From the NCBI GenBank assembly GCA_902470835.1, contig CABRHR010000004.1, forward strand, positions 1 to 49,284: a stretch of DNA of 49,284 nt, in the 5' to 3' direction. A program made the translations under genes and the position numbers. This document shows, piece by piece, positions 15,317 through 23,832 of this stretch (positions within the stretch are counted from its first letter, which is position 1; every line of letters begins with the position of its first letter). Below the pieces are notes generated by a model. It was given only the letters and a program-made list of their open reading frames with translations, searched no databases and was not told where the DNA came from. This DNA is from an uncultured Collinsella sp. Lineage in GTDB: Bacteria; Actinomycetota; Coriobacteriia; Coriobacteriales; Coriobacteriaceae.

Positions 15317-17207
15317 GACTTCCGCTCAGGCTCGTCCGGCCAATTTGCGTCGAACGCTCCGCCGCTTGCTCTCCTACATGGGGCATGCCAAGTTCTCGCT
15401 GCTGGCGGTGGGCGTGCTTGCCTCCGTCGCGGCCATCGCGAGCCTCGCCGGCACCTATATGGTGCGCCCCATCGTCAACGGTCTTGCCACGGGTGGCGAG
15501 GAGCTACTCGCCAAGCAGGTTATCCTCACGGCAATCATCTACGCCGCGGGTGTGCTCTCGGCCCTGGGTTACTCGCAGATTATGGTGCGCGCGGCCCAGC
15601 GCGTGGTGTCCGACATCCGCCGCGACCTGTTCGCGCACATCCAGACGCTGCCGCTCGGCTATTTCGACAGCACGCGCTCGGGCGACATCATGAGCTTCTT
15701 CACCAACGACGTCGACACGGTCTCCGAGGCACTCAACAACAGCTTTGCCAACGTGATTCAGGCGACAATCCAGGTGATCGGCACCACGGCCATGCTCATC
15801 ATCCTTAACTGGCGGCTTACGATTATCACGCTTGTGTGCGACGCGGCCATCGTGCTGTACGCGCGCTACTCGGGCATGCGATCCAAGCGCTTCTTTGCTG
15901 CCCAGCAGGCGTCACTCGGTGATCTGGACGGATACGTTGAGGAGATGGTCTCGGGTCAAAAGGTCATCAAGGTTTTTAACCATGAGCAGGCCAACGTTGC
16001 CGGTTTCGATGCGCGCAACCAGGAGCTGCGCCGTACCGGTGGCGCTGCGCAAGCCTATGCCAACTCCATGGTGCCCATGACCGTCGTAATCGGCTACGTC
16101 AACTACGCCATCGTTGCCGTCGCGGGTGGCATGCTCTGCATTAACGGCCTAGCCGATGTGGGCGCGCTCGCGAGCTACTTGGTCTTTGTGCGCCAGGCGG
16201 CCATGCCCATCAACCAGTTCACCCAGCTCGGTAACTTTTTGCTTAACGCGCTGGCCGGTGCCGAGCGCCTGTTTGCCGCCATGGACCTGCAGCCCGAGGT
16301 GGACGAGGGCCGCGTGGAGCTGGTACAGACGGGCGACGCCGCGTGGGCGTGGAAGATTCCCGAAGGTCAGGGCGTGGGCGCGTACGGGCACCTGCATGAT
16401 GTTGCCGCCGAAGCCGCGTCGGGCCGCGCGGTGAGCGCCGACGGTACCGAGCTTGTCACGGGCCTGGTGCCACTTGCCGGCGACGTGCGCTTCCATGCCG
16501 TGGACTTTTCCTACGTGCCCGGCACCCGTGTGCTCACGGACCTCAACCTGTTTGCCAAGCCGGGGCAGAAGATCGCGTTTGTCGGCTCCACGGGCGCCGG
16601 AAAGACGACCATCACCAACCTCATCAACCGCTTCTACGAGGTCGATAACGGTGAGATCACGTACGACGGCATCGACGTCAAGCATATCGCCAAGGCTAGC
16701 CTGCGCGGCTCGCTGGGCATTGTGCTGCAGGATACGCACCTGTTTAGCGGCACCATTGCGCAGAACATCCGCTTTGGCAAGCTCGACGCGACCGACGAGG
16801 AGGTGCGTGCCGCTGCCGAGGCCGCCTGCGCCGACTCGTTTATCCGCCGCCTGCCTAGAGGCTACGACACGCCGGTCACGGCCGATGGCGCCAATCTGTC
16901 GCAGGGCCAGCGCCAGCTGCTCGCCATTGCGCGCGTGGCCGTGGCCGACCCGCCGGTGCTCATTTTGGACGAGGCAACCTCGAGCATCGACACGCGCACC
17001 GAAAAGCTCATCGAACGCGGCATGGACCGCATCATGCGCGGCCGCACCACTTTTATGATCGCGCACCGCCTGTCCACCGTCCGCGACGCCGACGCGATCA
17101 TGGTCCTCGAGCACGGCCGCATCATCGAACGCGGCACCCACGAGGAGCTTCTGGCCCAGCACGGCGAGTACTGGCAGTTAGCACATGGCTTGAAAGAGTT
17201 GGATTAA
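15309..17207 (+). CDS. ABC exporter half-transporter, canonical NBD
   Basis: A 632-residue partner of the preceding half-transporter. Membrane domain about 30-340 (six helices), ATPase domain about 390-630. Walker A is GSTGAGKTT (K432), the signature LSQGQRQLL, Walker B VLILDEATSSID with the catalytic glutamate, and the switch histidine in IAHRLSTV. Together with the upstream subunit this gives one intact and one degenerate ATP site. An extra 40-residue segment rich in Gly/Ala (around residues 345-385) lies between the domains. Start is ATG 15309, overlapping the previous gene by 8 bases with GGAAGGGGGTGAG as binding site. Confidence 0.93.
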   Translation: MPKTSAQARPANLRRTLRRLLSYMGHAKFSLLAVGVLASVAAIASLAGTYMVRPIVNGLATGGEELLAKQVILTAIIYAAGVLSALGYSQIMVRAAQRVVSDIRRDLFAHIQTLPLGYFDSTRSGDIMSFFTNDVDTVSEALNNSFANVIQATIQVIGTTAMLIILNWRLTIITLVCDAAIVLYARYSGMRSKRFFAAQQASLGDLDGYVEEMVSGQKVIKVFNHEQANVAGFDARNQELRRTGGAAQAYANSMVPMTVVIGYVNYAIVAVAGGMLCINGLADVGALASYLVFVRQAAMPINQFTQLGNFLLNALAGAERLFAAMDLQPEVDEGRVELVQTGDAAWAWKIPEGQGVGAYGHLHDVAAEAASGRAVSADGTELVTGLVPLAGDVRFHAVDFSYVPGTRVLTDLNLFAKPGQKIAFVGSTGAGKTTITNLINRFYEVDNGEITYDGIDVKHIAKASLRGSLGIVLQDTHLFSGTIAQNIRFGKLDATDEEVRAAAEAACADSFIRRLPRGYDTPVTADGANLSQGQRQLLAIARVAVADPPVLILDEATSSIDTRTEKLIERGMDRIMRGRTTFMIAHRLSTVRDADAIMVLEHGRIIERGTHEELLAQHGEYWQLAHGLKELD

Positions 17208-17257
17208 CCCGCCGGGGCGCAGTTGAACCTGGCCCTCCGCGTCCCTCACCCCGCCTC

Positions 17258-17322
17258 AAACCGTCCCAACATTCGACGTTTTTTGCCAATATCGGGAAAA
17301 GCATCGAATGTTGGGACGGTTT
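17258..17322 (-). repeat. Family A hairpin repeat, copy A1
   Basis: 19-bp perfect arms (AAACCGTCCCAACATTCGA, 17258-17276 and 17304-17322) around a 27-nt core. Compared with A2-A4, two arm positions differ and both are compensated in the other arm. The core is in the opposite sense to A3/A4. Confidence 0.9.
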
Positions 17323-17423
17323 TTCTGTCATCCGATCGGGTGGAATCACTAACTTGCATGCGAAGGTGTGCGGACCCGTGAGCGGGGGAATAAGGTTGGT
17401 TATCCGACTCCATTGGAGGGCTC

Positions 17424-18461
17424 ATGGACCTGCCGATTGTCCTGTCCCATAAGACTGCCTGGCTGTACCACAACGTGGCGCGCCCGTCCGAGCCGCTCTC
17501 GCGAGCAAGTAGCCTATACGATGAGGACTCGCTTGCTAACGAGGCGGAGCCGACTGCGAGCCTGCCCAAATTGGGGCTCGATGCCAAGGGGCTGAGGGCT
17601 TCAACGGCAGTTGGGATCGTTACCGACTATCTGGTTTCGCTTGGTATTCCACGAGAAGAGCTCGATCATATCGACACGCTCGTCAACTTCGATTTTGAGC
17701 GCTCGACGCCGGCTGGATTTAGGTGCCACGTGTTTGGGGCGCCGGTACCTCCAAGCCATCTTATCGAGGTGGCAGAGGGCCTTCTGGTGGTTGATGAGGT
17801 CATGTGCTTTGTCCAAGCGGGTTCGTGGATGAGTGAGCCCGAACAGCTGGAATATGGCTACGAAATCTGTGCCCGATACCATCTGAATCATCTGTCGACA
17901 GGCGATTATATCGAGATGGGGCAGAGGTATATCGTTGCCGACTTGATTGCTTATTGCAATGAGAACCGATCTCGTCAGGGGGCCATACGCGCGGTCGCCG
18001 TGCTCAAGCGCGTGCACGATGGCGCGCGGTCGCCCATGGAGACGGCCACCGCAATCATGGTCGTAGCAAAACGTTCCCAGGGAGGGCTGGGATACGCCAA
18101 GATCGAGCTCAACCATCGGGTCGATGTTCCCAATGAGTTCAAGTATCTCGCTAAGGCCGGGTATTTCGAGATCGACGTATATGCGCCTGCAAGCGGTACG
18201 GGGATTGAATACAACGGCTCGGACCATCTTGATAAACAGCGCAGCGCGTCGGATGCGGAGCGTATGACCGTGCTGAGCGCGCTGGGCTTTAGGATGATCG
18301 TCCTCACCGGGACTCAGTTTGCCCACCAGCTGCAATTGCACCGGGCGATGAACGCCATCGCGCTCGCTATGGGCCTTAAGTGCGACCGAAGCGAAGCGTT
18401 CCAGAAGCGGCAGAACGACCTGCGAGAATTCGTGATTCGGCACTGGGACGGCGGCCTTTAG
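17424..18461 (+). CDS. Uncharacterised protein with DUF559/Vsr-like nuclease region
   Basis: A 345-residue protein of unknown role. The first 60 residues are low in similarity to anything recognised. The last third (about 215-330) has the layout of small PD-(D/E)xK nucleases of the DUF559/Vsr type: a helix with SPMETATAIMV, then YFEIDVYAP (acidic residue), GIEYNGSDH (E and G-x-H-like end), a basic helix AERMTVL and GFRMIVLTGTQ. The lysine of the classic motif appears replaced by E-Y-N, so activity is not certain. The middle part may be a DNA-binding or AbiEi-like region. Start ATG with GGAGGG upstream. Family A hairpins, in the same orientation, lie before and after the gene. Lower GC than the neighbours. 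Confidence 0.6.
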   Translation: MDLPIVLSHKTAWLYHNVARPSEPLSRASSLYDEDSLANEAEPTASLPKLGLDAKGLRASTAVGIVTDYLVSLGIPREELDHIDTLVNFDFERSTPAGFRCHVFGAPVPPSHLIEVAEGLLVVDEVMCFVQAGSWMSEPEQLEYGYEICARYHLNHLSTGDYIEMGQRYIVADLIAYCNENRSRQGAIRAVAVLKRVHDGARSPMETATAIMVVAKRSQGGLGYAKIELNHRVDVPNEFKYLAKAGYFEIDVYAPASGTGIEYNGSDHLDKQRSASDAERMTVLSALGFRMIVLTGTQFAHQLQLHRAMNAIALAMGLKCDRSEAFQKRQNDLREFVIRHWDGGL

Positions 18462-18499
18462 GGACGTTTTGGTCCCTCTACGGGGTGCCGTGGGCACGC

Positions 18500-18564
18500 A
18501 AACCATCACAACATTCGACGTTTTTCGCCAAAAATGGGAAAAGCATCGAATGTTGTGATGGTCT
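18500..18564 (-). repeat. Family A hairpin repeat, copy A2
   Basis: Arms 18502-18518 and 18546-18562 (ACCATCACAACATTCGA) around a 27-nt core like that of A1. It stands after the nuclease-like gene, in the same orientation as A1. Confidence 0.9.
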
Positions 18565-18694
18565 GTGCTGAGGATGGGCTTGGGAAGCCGGTCTTGCTCG
18601 AAGTGACCTGTCCTGTCGTACGGGTGTCGGCATGATTCTCTCGTGGGGTATTATGTTTTCCGAAGAATAAAACGCCGTGTGAGGGGAGGGCTGC

Positions 18695-19750
18695 GTGGAC
18701 GGGCGCGTGCAACATGACGGCTTTGGCCGCGATATCAACTACCTGCGCATTGCCGTTACCGACAAGTGCAATTTCCGCTGCATCTACTGCATGCCGGCCG
18801 ACGGCGTGGCGCCCCGTGCGCACGACGAGCTGCTCAGCGCCGAGGAAATCGCCCGCTTTGTGCGCTTGGTGGCGGGGGAGGGCATTCGCCGCGTGCGTCT
18901 GACGGGCGGCGAGCCGCTGGTCAGCCGCCGTATCATTCCGCTTATTCGTGACATCCGTGCGATCCCGCAGATCGAGGATATCTCACTTACTACCAATGGC
19001 GCCCTGCTGCCCAAGCTGGCGCCGCAGCTCAAAGATGCCGGGCTTAACCGCGTCAACATCTCGCTCGACACGCTCGACCCTACGATCTTTGGAAAGATCA
19101 CGCGCCTGGGCCGGCTCGAGCAGACCGTGGCGGGCATCGATGCGGCACTGGCCTGGGGCTTTGAGCCCGTTAAGGTCAACTGCGTTGTGGTGCGCCGGCT
19201 CAACCAGGATGTAGCAGCCCTCGCACGGCTGACCGTCGACCGCCCCATCCACCTGCGCTTTATCGAATACATGCCCATTGGCGACGAACGTACGAGCTCA
19301 CATTGCGCCGTGGACCCGCATGCGCCTGCGCTCAATCCCGAGCTGTGGGACGCGAGCGATACCGTGCCGAGCGACGAGCTGCGGGCGCGCATCAATGCCG
19401 GGGCCACCGCGGTGGGTCTGGGCGAGCTTGAACCGCTCGACATCAACGACGCTCCTGCCGGCGCGGGTCCTGCGCGCTACTGGCACTTTCCGGGCGCGGC
19501 GGGAACGGTTGGCTTCATTAGCGCCATGTCCAACCATTTTTGCGCGAATTGCAACCGTCTGCGCCTGACGGCCGACGGAAACGTGCGTCCGTGCCTGTTC
19601 AGCGATGCCGAGTATTCGGTGCGCGACGCGCTGCGCCGTGGTGATGATATGCAGGTACTTTCGATTTGGCGCGATGCCGTGGCCCACAAACCGCAGGAAC
19701 ACGCGATAATTGAGGGCACGCAACGATTTATGTCCCAAATCGGAGGATGA
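18695..19750 (+). CDS. moaA: GTP 3',8-cyclase, molybdenum cofactor biosynthesis
   Basis: A 351-residue radical SAM enzyme that starts molybdopterin synthesis by turning GTP into 3',8-cyclo-GTP. The first iron-sulfur cluster motif is C25-x3-C29-x2-C32 (CNFRCIYC); TGGEPLV follows for SAM binding. The second cluster is in HFCANCNRLRL with a third cysteine in VRPCLF. The C terminus ends QIGG, the GG tail needed for activity. Start is GTG after GAGGGGAGGGCT. Only 4 bases separate it from moaC-mobB, so both act together. The loop around residues 205-255 is longer than in most MoaA proteins. Confidence 0.95.
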   Translation: MDGRVQHDGFGRDINYLRIAVTDKCNFRCIYCMPADGVAPRAHDELLSAEEIARFVRLVAGEGIRRVRLTGGEPLVSRRIIPLIRDIRAIPQIEDISLTTNGALLPKLAPQLKDAGLNRVNISLDTLDPTIFGKITRLGRLEQTVAGIDAALAWGFEPVKVNCVVVRRLNQDVAALARLTVDRPIHLRFIEYMPIGDERTSSHCAVDPHAPALNPELWDASDTVPSDELRARINAGATAVGLGELEPLDINDAPAGAGPARYWHFPGAAGTVGFISAMSNHFCANCNRLRLTADGNVRPCLFSDAEYSVRDALRRGDDMQVLSIWRDAVAHKPQEHAIIEGTQRFMSQIGG

Positions 19751-19754
19751 TCAT

Positions 19755-21056
19755 ATGGCCAAGAGCAGGTACGCCGATGCCACCAAGGCCGCTCGCAGGG
19801 CCGCGATGTCTGCCCACAAAGTCACGGCTGCGGCGAATGCTGGCAACGCCGACGCGTCCGCGCAGCCGTCTGCCAGCGCTGCCACCGAGCCCGCCCGTGA
19901 CGCCCGTCGCGACGAGCTGACGCACGTGGACGCCAAGGGCGAGGTGCGCATGGTCGACGTGTCCGACAAGGCCGAGACGCATCGCATTGCCATCGCCGAG
20001 GGCACCATCCTCATGCATCCCGAGACGCAGGCCATGGTGTTGCAGGACCGCGCCAAAAAGGGCGACGTGCTTGCCTGCGCGCGCGTGGCGGGCATCATGG
20101 CCATCAAACGCACGAGCGATATCATCCCCATGTGCCATCCGTTGCTCATTACCAAGAGCAAGTGCGACATTGCGCCCATCGCTCCGGCGGGAACGCCGGC
20201 CGAGGACGTGCCCGAGGGCTGGGCGCCGGCGCGCGCGGACGGGCAGGTTGGCTTTCACGTGCTGGTCACGGCCGGCGTGACGGGCAAGACGGGTATTGAG
20301 ATGGAGGCTCTGACCGGCGCGAGCGCTGCGTGCCTGACCATCTATGACATGTGCAAGGCAGTCGATCGCGGCATGGAGATCGTCGACGTACGCCTGCTGC
20401 ACAAGGAGGGCGGCCGCTCGGGCGTGTGGGATCGTGCAGAGCGTCAGGCCGCTGCCGTTGAGGCCGTGGCCGCTGACGGTGCCGCGCCCGCGAGCGCACC
20501 TGCCGCCGTCGCGCCCGCAGCTCCGGCACTGGCCGTCCCCGCGATCGCGTTTATCGGCTACCAAAACTCGGGCAAGACTACGCTCGTCGAGAAGGTTATC
20601 GCCGAGCTTACCCGCCGCGGCCTGCGCGTGGGTTCGCTCAAGCATCATGGGCATCACGGCTTTGATATCGACGTGCCCGCTAAGGACACCTGGCGCCATC
20701 ACCAAGCCGGCTCCAAACACGTGGGCCTCATCTGCGCCACGCGCTGGGCGGAGTACGCCGACACGCGCGAAGAGGATGAGATGCCCGCGCGCGAGCTGCT
20801 GTCGCGCTACAACGATGTCGACGTGGTGATCATCGAGGGCTACAAGACCGAGGGCTTCGACAACATCGTCGTCGCGCGCTCCGGTGTCGACCGTCTGCGC
20901 GGCAAGAGCTCGCTCGACCTGGTCGACGGTCACACGCTGGCCCTTGCCTGCAACGAGGCCCTGGCGCGTCAGGCCTTCGACGCCGGCTTTGCGACCCGAG
21001 CCATCAACATCAACGACGCCCGAGCCATCTGCGATCTGATCCAAGATCATCTTTAA
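19755..21056 (+). CDS. moaC: Fusion of MoaC (cyclic pyranopterin monophosphate synthase) and MobB
   Basis: A 433-residue two-domain protein. Residues 1-53 are an Ala-rich basic lead. MoaC follows (about 54-222): LTHVDAKGEVRMVDVSDK, RTSDIIPMCHPL, and EALTGASAACLTIYDMCKA with the catalytic Asp/Lys pair. An Ala/Pro linker (about 225-260) leads to MobB (about 263-433): P-loop GYQNSGKTT, LKHHGHHGFDIDVP, DVVIIEGYKTEGF. MoaC converts cyclo-GTP to cPMP; MobB is a GTPase-like helper of guanine dinucleotide attachment to the cofactor. Start is ATG 19755 with GGAGG upstream. Joining an early and a late step in one chain is uncommon. Immediately after moaA. Confidence 0.92.
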   Translation: MAKSRYADATKAARRAAMSAHKVTAAANAGNADASAQPSASAATEPARDARRDELTHVDAKGEVRMVDVSDKAETHRIAIAEGTILMHPETQAMVLQDRAKKGDVLACARVAGIMAIKRTSDIIPMCHPLLITKSKCDIAPIAPAGTPAEDVPEGWAPARADGQVGFHVLVTAGVTGKTGIEMEALTGASAACLTIYDMCKAVDRGMEIVDVRLLHKEGGRSGVWDRAERQAAAVEAVAADGAAPASAPAAVAPAAPALAVPAIAFIGYQNSGKTTLVEKVIAELTRRGLRVGSLKHHGHHGFDIDVPAKDTWRHHQAGSKHVGLICATRWAEYADTREEDEMPARELLSRYNDVDVVIIEGYKTEGFDNIVVARSGVDRLRGKSSLDLVDGHTLALACNEALARQAFDAGFATRAININDARAICDLIQDHL

Positions 21057-21070
21057 GGCTTGGCGCTGCG

Positions 21071-21168
21071 CCGGCCCCAAGCACCCCATCTCGCCCCTCA
21101 AGCCGTCGCTCGCGTACCAAAGTACGCGTCGCTCCTCTTTCGGGGCGACCTGGGGCACTTGGAACCGG
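21071..21168. repeat. Imperfect 98-nt palindrome
   Basis: Blocks CCGG, CCAAG, CCCCA and TCGCCCC in the left arm (21071-21097) recur in the same order on the other strand of the right arm (21142-21168), each pair separated by two unmatched bases. The centre holds GCGTAC/GTACGC. Confidence 0.6.
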
Positions 21169-21184
21169 CTCGCTGCGCTGCCAT

Positions 21185-21221
21185 AACCTGCCAAAAAGGG
21201 ACAGGTTTATTTTGGCAGGTT
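21185..21221 (+). repeat. Family D hairpin with GGGACAGG core
   Basis: Perfect 12-bp arms AACCTGCCAAAA and TTTTGGCAGGTT around a loop with AAGGGACAGG. The loop core matches that of family B and C hairpins although the stem differs. Confidence 0.75.
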
Positions 21222-21242
21222 TTATCTGGGCAAACGTCATTT

Positions 21243-21275
21243 CCACCACAAAGGGGCCAGGCACCTTTGTGGTGG
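21243..21275 (+). repeat. Family B hairpin, copy B2
   Basis: Perfect 12-bp arms CCACCACAAAGG and CCTTTGTGGTGG around GGCCAGGCA. Confidence 0.85.
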
Positions 21276-21448
21276 ATTTTGCTTTGGTAGATGCGTGGGA
21301 CATGCCTTACAATCTACCAAGTAGTTCATGACGGGCGAAAAACGGAGAGAGGGGCTCGATGCGTCCTTAATGTTTCATGCGGATAGATTGATTTGACAGA
21401 CGGTGGCGAATGCCCGCCGCCCGTATTCGTATGAAACAAGGAGTCTCT

Positions 21449-22729
21449 ATGCTCGCCTCTCTTTTCTCAAAGCCTCAATCATTGCTGTCCGTGCAGGCCA
21501 AGCGCCTGGTGGCGATGCGCTTCCTCATCTACACCGGTTTTCAGACCAGCTACTTTATCGGCGTCATCGGAACGCTCACCTATGCGGACGGCGCTTCGGT
21601 CGTCGCGACATCGCTGGCCGTCCTTTTTATGAACGTATTCGTGATCTTGGGATCCTTTGCGGGTGGCGCTGCGCTCGACGCCTGGGGCCCGCGCCGTCAT
21701 TTCTTGCTGAGCATCGTCGGCACGCTGGCAACCGGCGCAGCGATTCTCGTTTTTGGCAGCGCGACCGGCATCGTCCTGCTCGGCGCGGTGCTCCTGGGCT
21801 TTGTGATGGGGTTCGCCCAGCCCATCGCCACATCCTATCCGGCCTACCTCACCGACGATCCTGTCGAGCTCAAAGACATCAACTCCGCCATCGCCATGTT
21901 TTCAAACGTGAGTATCATCGTTGGCCCCACGCTGGGCGGCTTTGTCGCGGCGGCTGCATCGTCACGCGCGGTGTTCGTGCTCATGATGATCTTTACCGTA
22001 CTGGCGCTCGTCGCCGGTTGGGGCTTTAGGCCGCAGACCAGCCATGTTGCCGGGGATGCGGATGCCGATTCAGCAGAGGAAGGGGAGCGTGCGGGGCAAA
22101 GCTCCAACCCCAGCACATCCTCTCGCGTCACCTTCGCGACCAGCATCAAGACAGTCTTTACCAACAGCGTCCTCGCCCTACTGTTCTTCATCATCTTCCT
22201 CTCGAACTTTGGCTACGGCGCCTTCGATCCGCTGGAGTCGTTCTTCTATCGCGATGTCCTGCACGTCGGTGTCGAATGGATGGGCTGGCTCTCGTCGGCC
22301 TGCGGTGTGGGTGCAGTGCTGGGCGCTGTACTCGTGCTCCGCTTGCCGTCGCGCTTCGTCAGCCTCAAAACGCTGCTCGTGGCACTCATGTCCGTAGGCC
22401 TGGGAAGCCTGCTCTACGTGGGAACGCCGTACGTGGGCGTAGCCCTTGTCGGCCAGGTTGCCCTGGGCGTGGCCTGGGGCGTCGTCAACCCGCTCCACAA
22501 CACGATCGTGCAAACGACGGCACCACTCGAGCAGCTCGGTCGCGTCAATTCGGTCATGGGCTTTGGCAATATGTTCGCCGGTGTGGCCCCGCTGGCGATC
22601 GCCCCGTGGCTGGCGGCAACATTTGGCGTGCAGCAGACGCTCATAGGGGCGGGCATGGTCGTGACAGCGGTTCCCGCGGCGTTGCTGTTGTTTGGACGCT
22701 GGCACTTGGATCGTGCCGCAAGGCAGTAA
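21449..22729 (+). CDS. Major facilitator superfamily transporter
   Basis: A 426-residue, about 12-helix membrane protein. The first half has the MFS loop 2-3 motif as GGAALDAWGPRRHFLL, and helices 4-5 read GFVMGFAQPIATSYPAYLTDD, typical of the DHA/enterobactin-exporter-like (DUF/MFS_3-type) group. A hydrophilic loop (about 205-235, Asp/Glu/Ser rich) separates the halves. Start ATG with AAGGAG 7 bases upstream; an in-frame ATG six codons earlier lacks a proper site. The stop codon is followed at once by repeat A3. Substrate unknown; efflux is the likelier direction. Confidence 0.85.
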   Translation: MLASLFSKPQSLLSVQAKRLVAMRFLIYTGFQTSYFIGVIGTLTYADGASVVATSLAVLFMNVFVILGSFAGGAALDAWGPRRHFLLSIVGTLATGAAILVFGSATGIVLLGAVLLGFVMGFAQPIATSYPAYLTDDPVELKDINSAIAMFSNVSIIVGPTLGGFVAAAASSRAVFVLMMIFTVLALVAGWGFRPQTSHVAGDADADSAEEGERAGQSSNPSTSSRVTFATSIKTVFTNSVLALLFFIIFLSNFGYGAFDPLESFFYRDVLHVGVEWMGWLSSACGVGAVLGAVLVLRLPSRFVSLKTLLVALMSVGLGSLLYVGTPYVGVALVGQVALGVAWGVVNPLHNTIVQTTAPLEQLGRVNSVMGFGNMFAGVAPLAIAPWLAATFGVQQTLIGAGMVVTAVPAALLLFGRWHLDRAARQ

Positions 22730-22794
22730 AAACCATCACAACATTCGATGAAAATCTCGATTTTGCCGAATAACATCGAATGTTGTGATGGTTT
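22730..22794 (+). repeat. Family A hairpin repeat, copy A3
   Basis: Perfect 19-bp arms AAACCATCACAACATTCGA (22730-22748, 22776-22794) around a 27-nt core. Begins directly after the MFS stop codon, so it may also end that transcript. Confidence 0.9.
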
Positions 22795-22826
22795 GCGCCC
22801 CGGGTCCGGCCACCCTTCGGGTCCGG

Positions 22827-22859
22827 CCACCACAAAGGGGCCAGGCACCTTTGTGGTGG
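22827..22859 (+). repeat. Family B hairpin, copy B3
   Basis: Perfect arms CCACCACAAAGG/CCTTTGTGGTGG around GGCCAGGCA, followed by TTTTTG. Preceded by a 13-bp direct repeat GGGTCCGGCCACC. Confidence 0.85.
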
Positions 22860-22953
22860 TTTTTGCTTTGACGGGCCGCGCCTGCGCCTTGGTATACCAT
22901 GTACACCATTTCCGACCTCATCCAGCATCGCCGCACAACCCAGAAAGGCCCCC

Positions 22954-23775
22954 ATGGACACCACCTTCAGCCACATCAAAGCCGTGTTCTGCGATATCGA
23001 CGGTACGCTGCTCACGAGCCAGCACACGGTGTCCCCGCGCACCGTGGCGGCGATCCGCGCCCTGCGCGAGCGCGGCGTGCTCTTTGGCCTGTGCACCGGG
23101 CGCGACGCCCACGCGACCGAGGCCATGTACGAGCTCTGGGGCATCGAAGGCCTGGTAGACGTGCTGGTGGGCTGCGGCGGCGCCGAAGTCGTCGACCGCG
23201 CGCACGGCATCAACGAGCTGAGCTTCCCGCTACCGGGCGAGACCATCGCGCGCATCTGCGAGCACATGGCAGGCCTGCCGGCAACGCCCATTTGCCCCCG
23301 GGACGGCGTACTCTATGTGCCCGAGAGCAATGCGTGCGTCGAACACCTGTCGCGTGTCGACGGCGTGCCCTACAAGGTGGTCGACTTTGCCGTGTTTTTG
23401 CGCGGGCCTCAGCCCAAGGTGATGTTTACCATGGCGCCCGAGGTGATGCCGCAGGTCATCGAACGGGCGTCGTCGCTCGCCGATGACACTGTTAAGGCAG
23501 CTGCTCTACAGACCACGCAGCGACTCTACGAATTCATGGATCCGCGCGTGTCCAAGACGCGCGGCCTTGTGCGCGTGGCGGAGCTCAACGACATGGAGCT
23601 CCAGAACATCTGCGTGTTTGGCGATGCCGATAACGACACCTGCATGGTGGCCGACGCCGGCGTGGGCGTAGCCATGGCAAACGGCAGCGACGCCACTCGT
23701 GCCGCCGCCGACTTTGTAACCGCCAGCAACGACAAAGACGGTATCGCGATCTTTATCGAGGAACATTTGCTGTAG
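22954..23775 (+). CDS. Cof-type HAD-superfamily phosphatase
   Basis: A 273-residue hydrolase of the HAD IIB (Cof) group, acting on sugar phosphates or other small phosphate esters. Motif I is FCDIDGTLL (nucleophile D14, acid D16), motif II LCTGRD, motif III around K212 (SKTRGL), and motif IV FGDADNDTCMVADAGVGVAMANG. The cap domain lies between about residues 85 and 185. Start ATG after AGAAAGGCCCCC. The gene is bracketed by repeats A3-B3 upstream and B4-A4 downstream. Exact substrate cannot be told. Confidence 0.9.
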   Translation: MDTTFSHIKAVFCDIDGTLLTSQHTVSPRTVAAIRALRERGVLFGLCTGRDAHATEAMYELWGIEGLVDVLVGCGGAEVVDRAHGINELSFPLPGETIARICEHMAGLPATPICPRDGVLYVPESNACVEHLSRVDGVPYKVVDFAVFLRGPQPKVMFTMAPEVMPQVIERASSLADDTVKAAALQTTQRLYEFMDPRVSKTRGLVRVAELNDMELQNICVFGDADNDTCMVADAGVGVAMANGSDATRAAADFVTASNDKDGIAIFIEEHLL

Positions 23776-23788
23776 CGTTGGAGGAGAA

Positions 23789-23820
23789 CCACCACAATGG
23801 GGACAGGCGCCTTGTGGTGG
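23789..23820 (+). repeat. Family B hairpin, copy B4
   Basis: Arms CCACCACAA and TTGTGGTGG around TGGGGACAGGCGCC; one base shorter than the other copies. Confidence 0.8.
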
Positions 23821-23832
23821 TCGGGGGCTTCT

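Larger units (their letters stand above)
21057..21448. other. Gene-free region with three hairpin elements
   Basis: 392 bases between moaC-mobB and the MFS gene: a long imperfect palindrome (21071-21168), hairpin D (21185-21221) and hairpin B2 (21243-21275), then AT-richer sequence that probably holds the MFS promoter. No gene seen. Confidence 0.7.
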
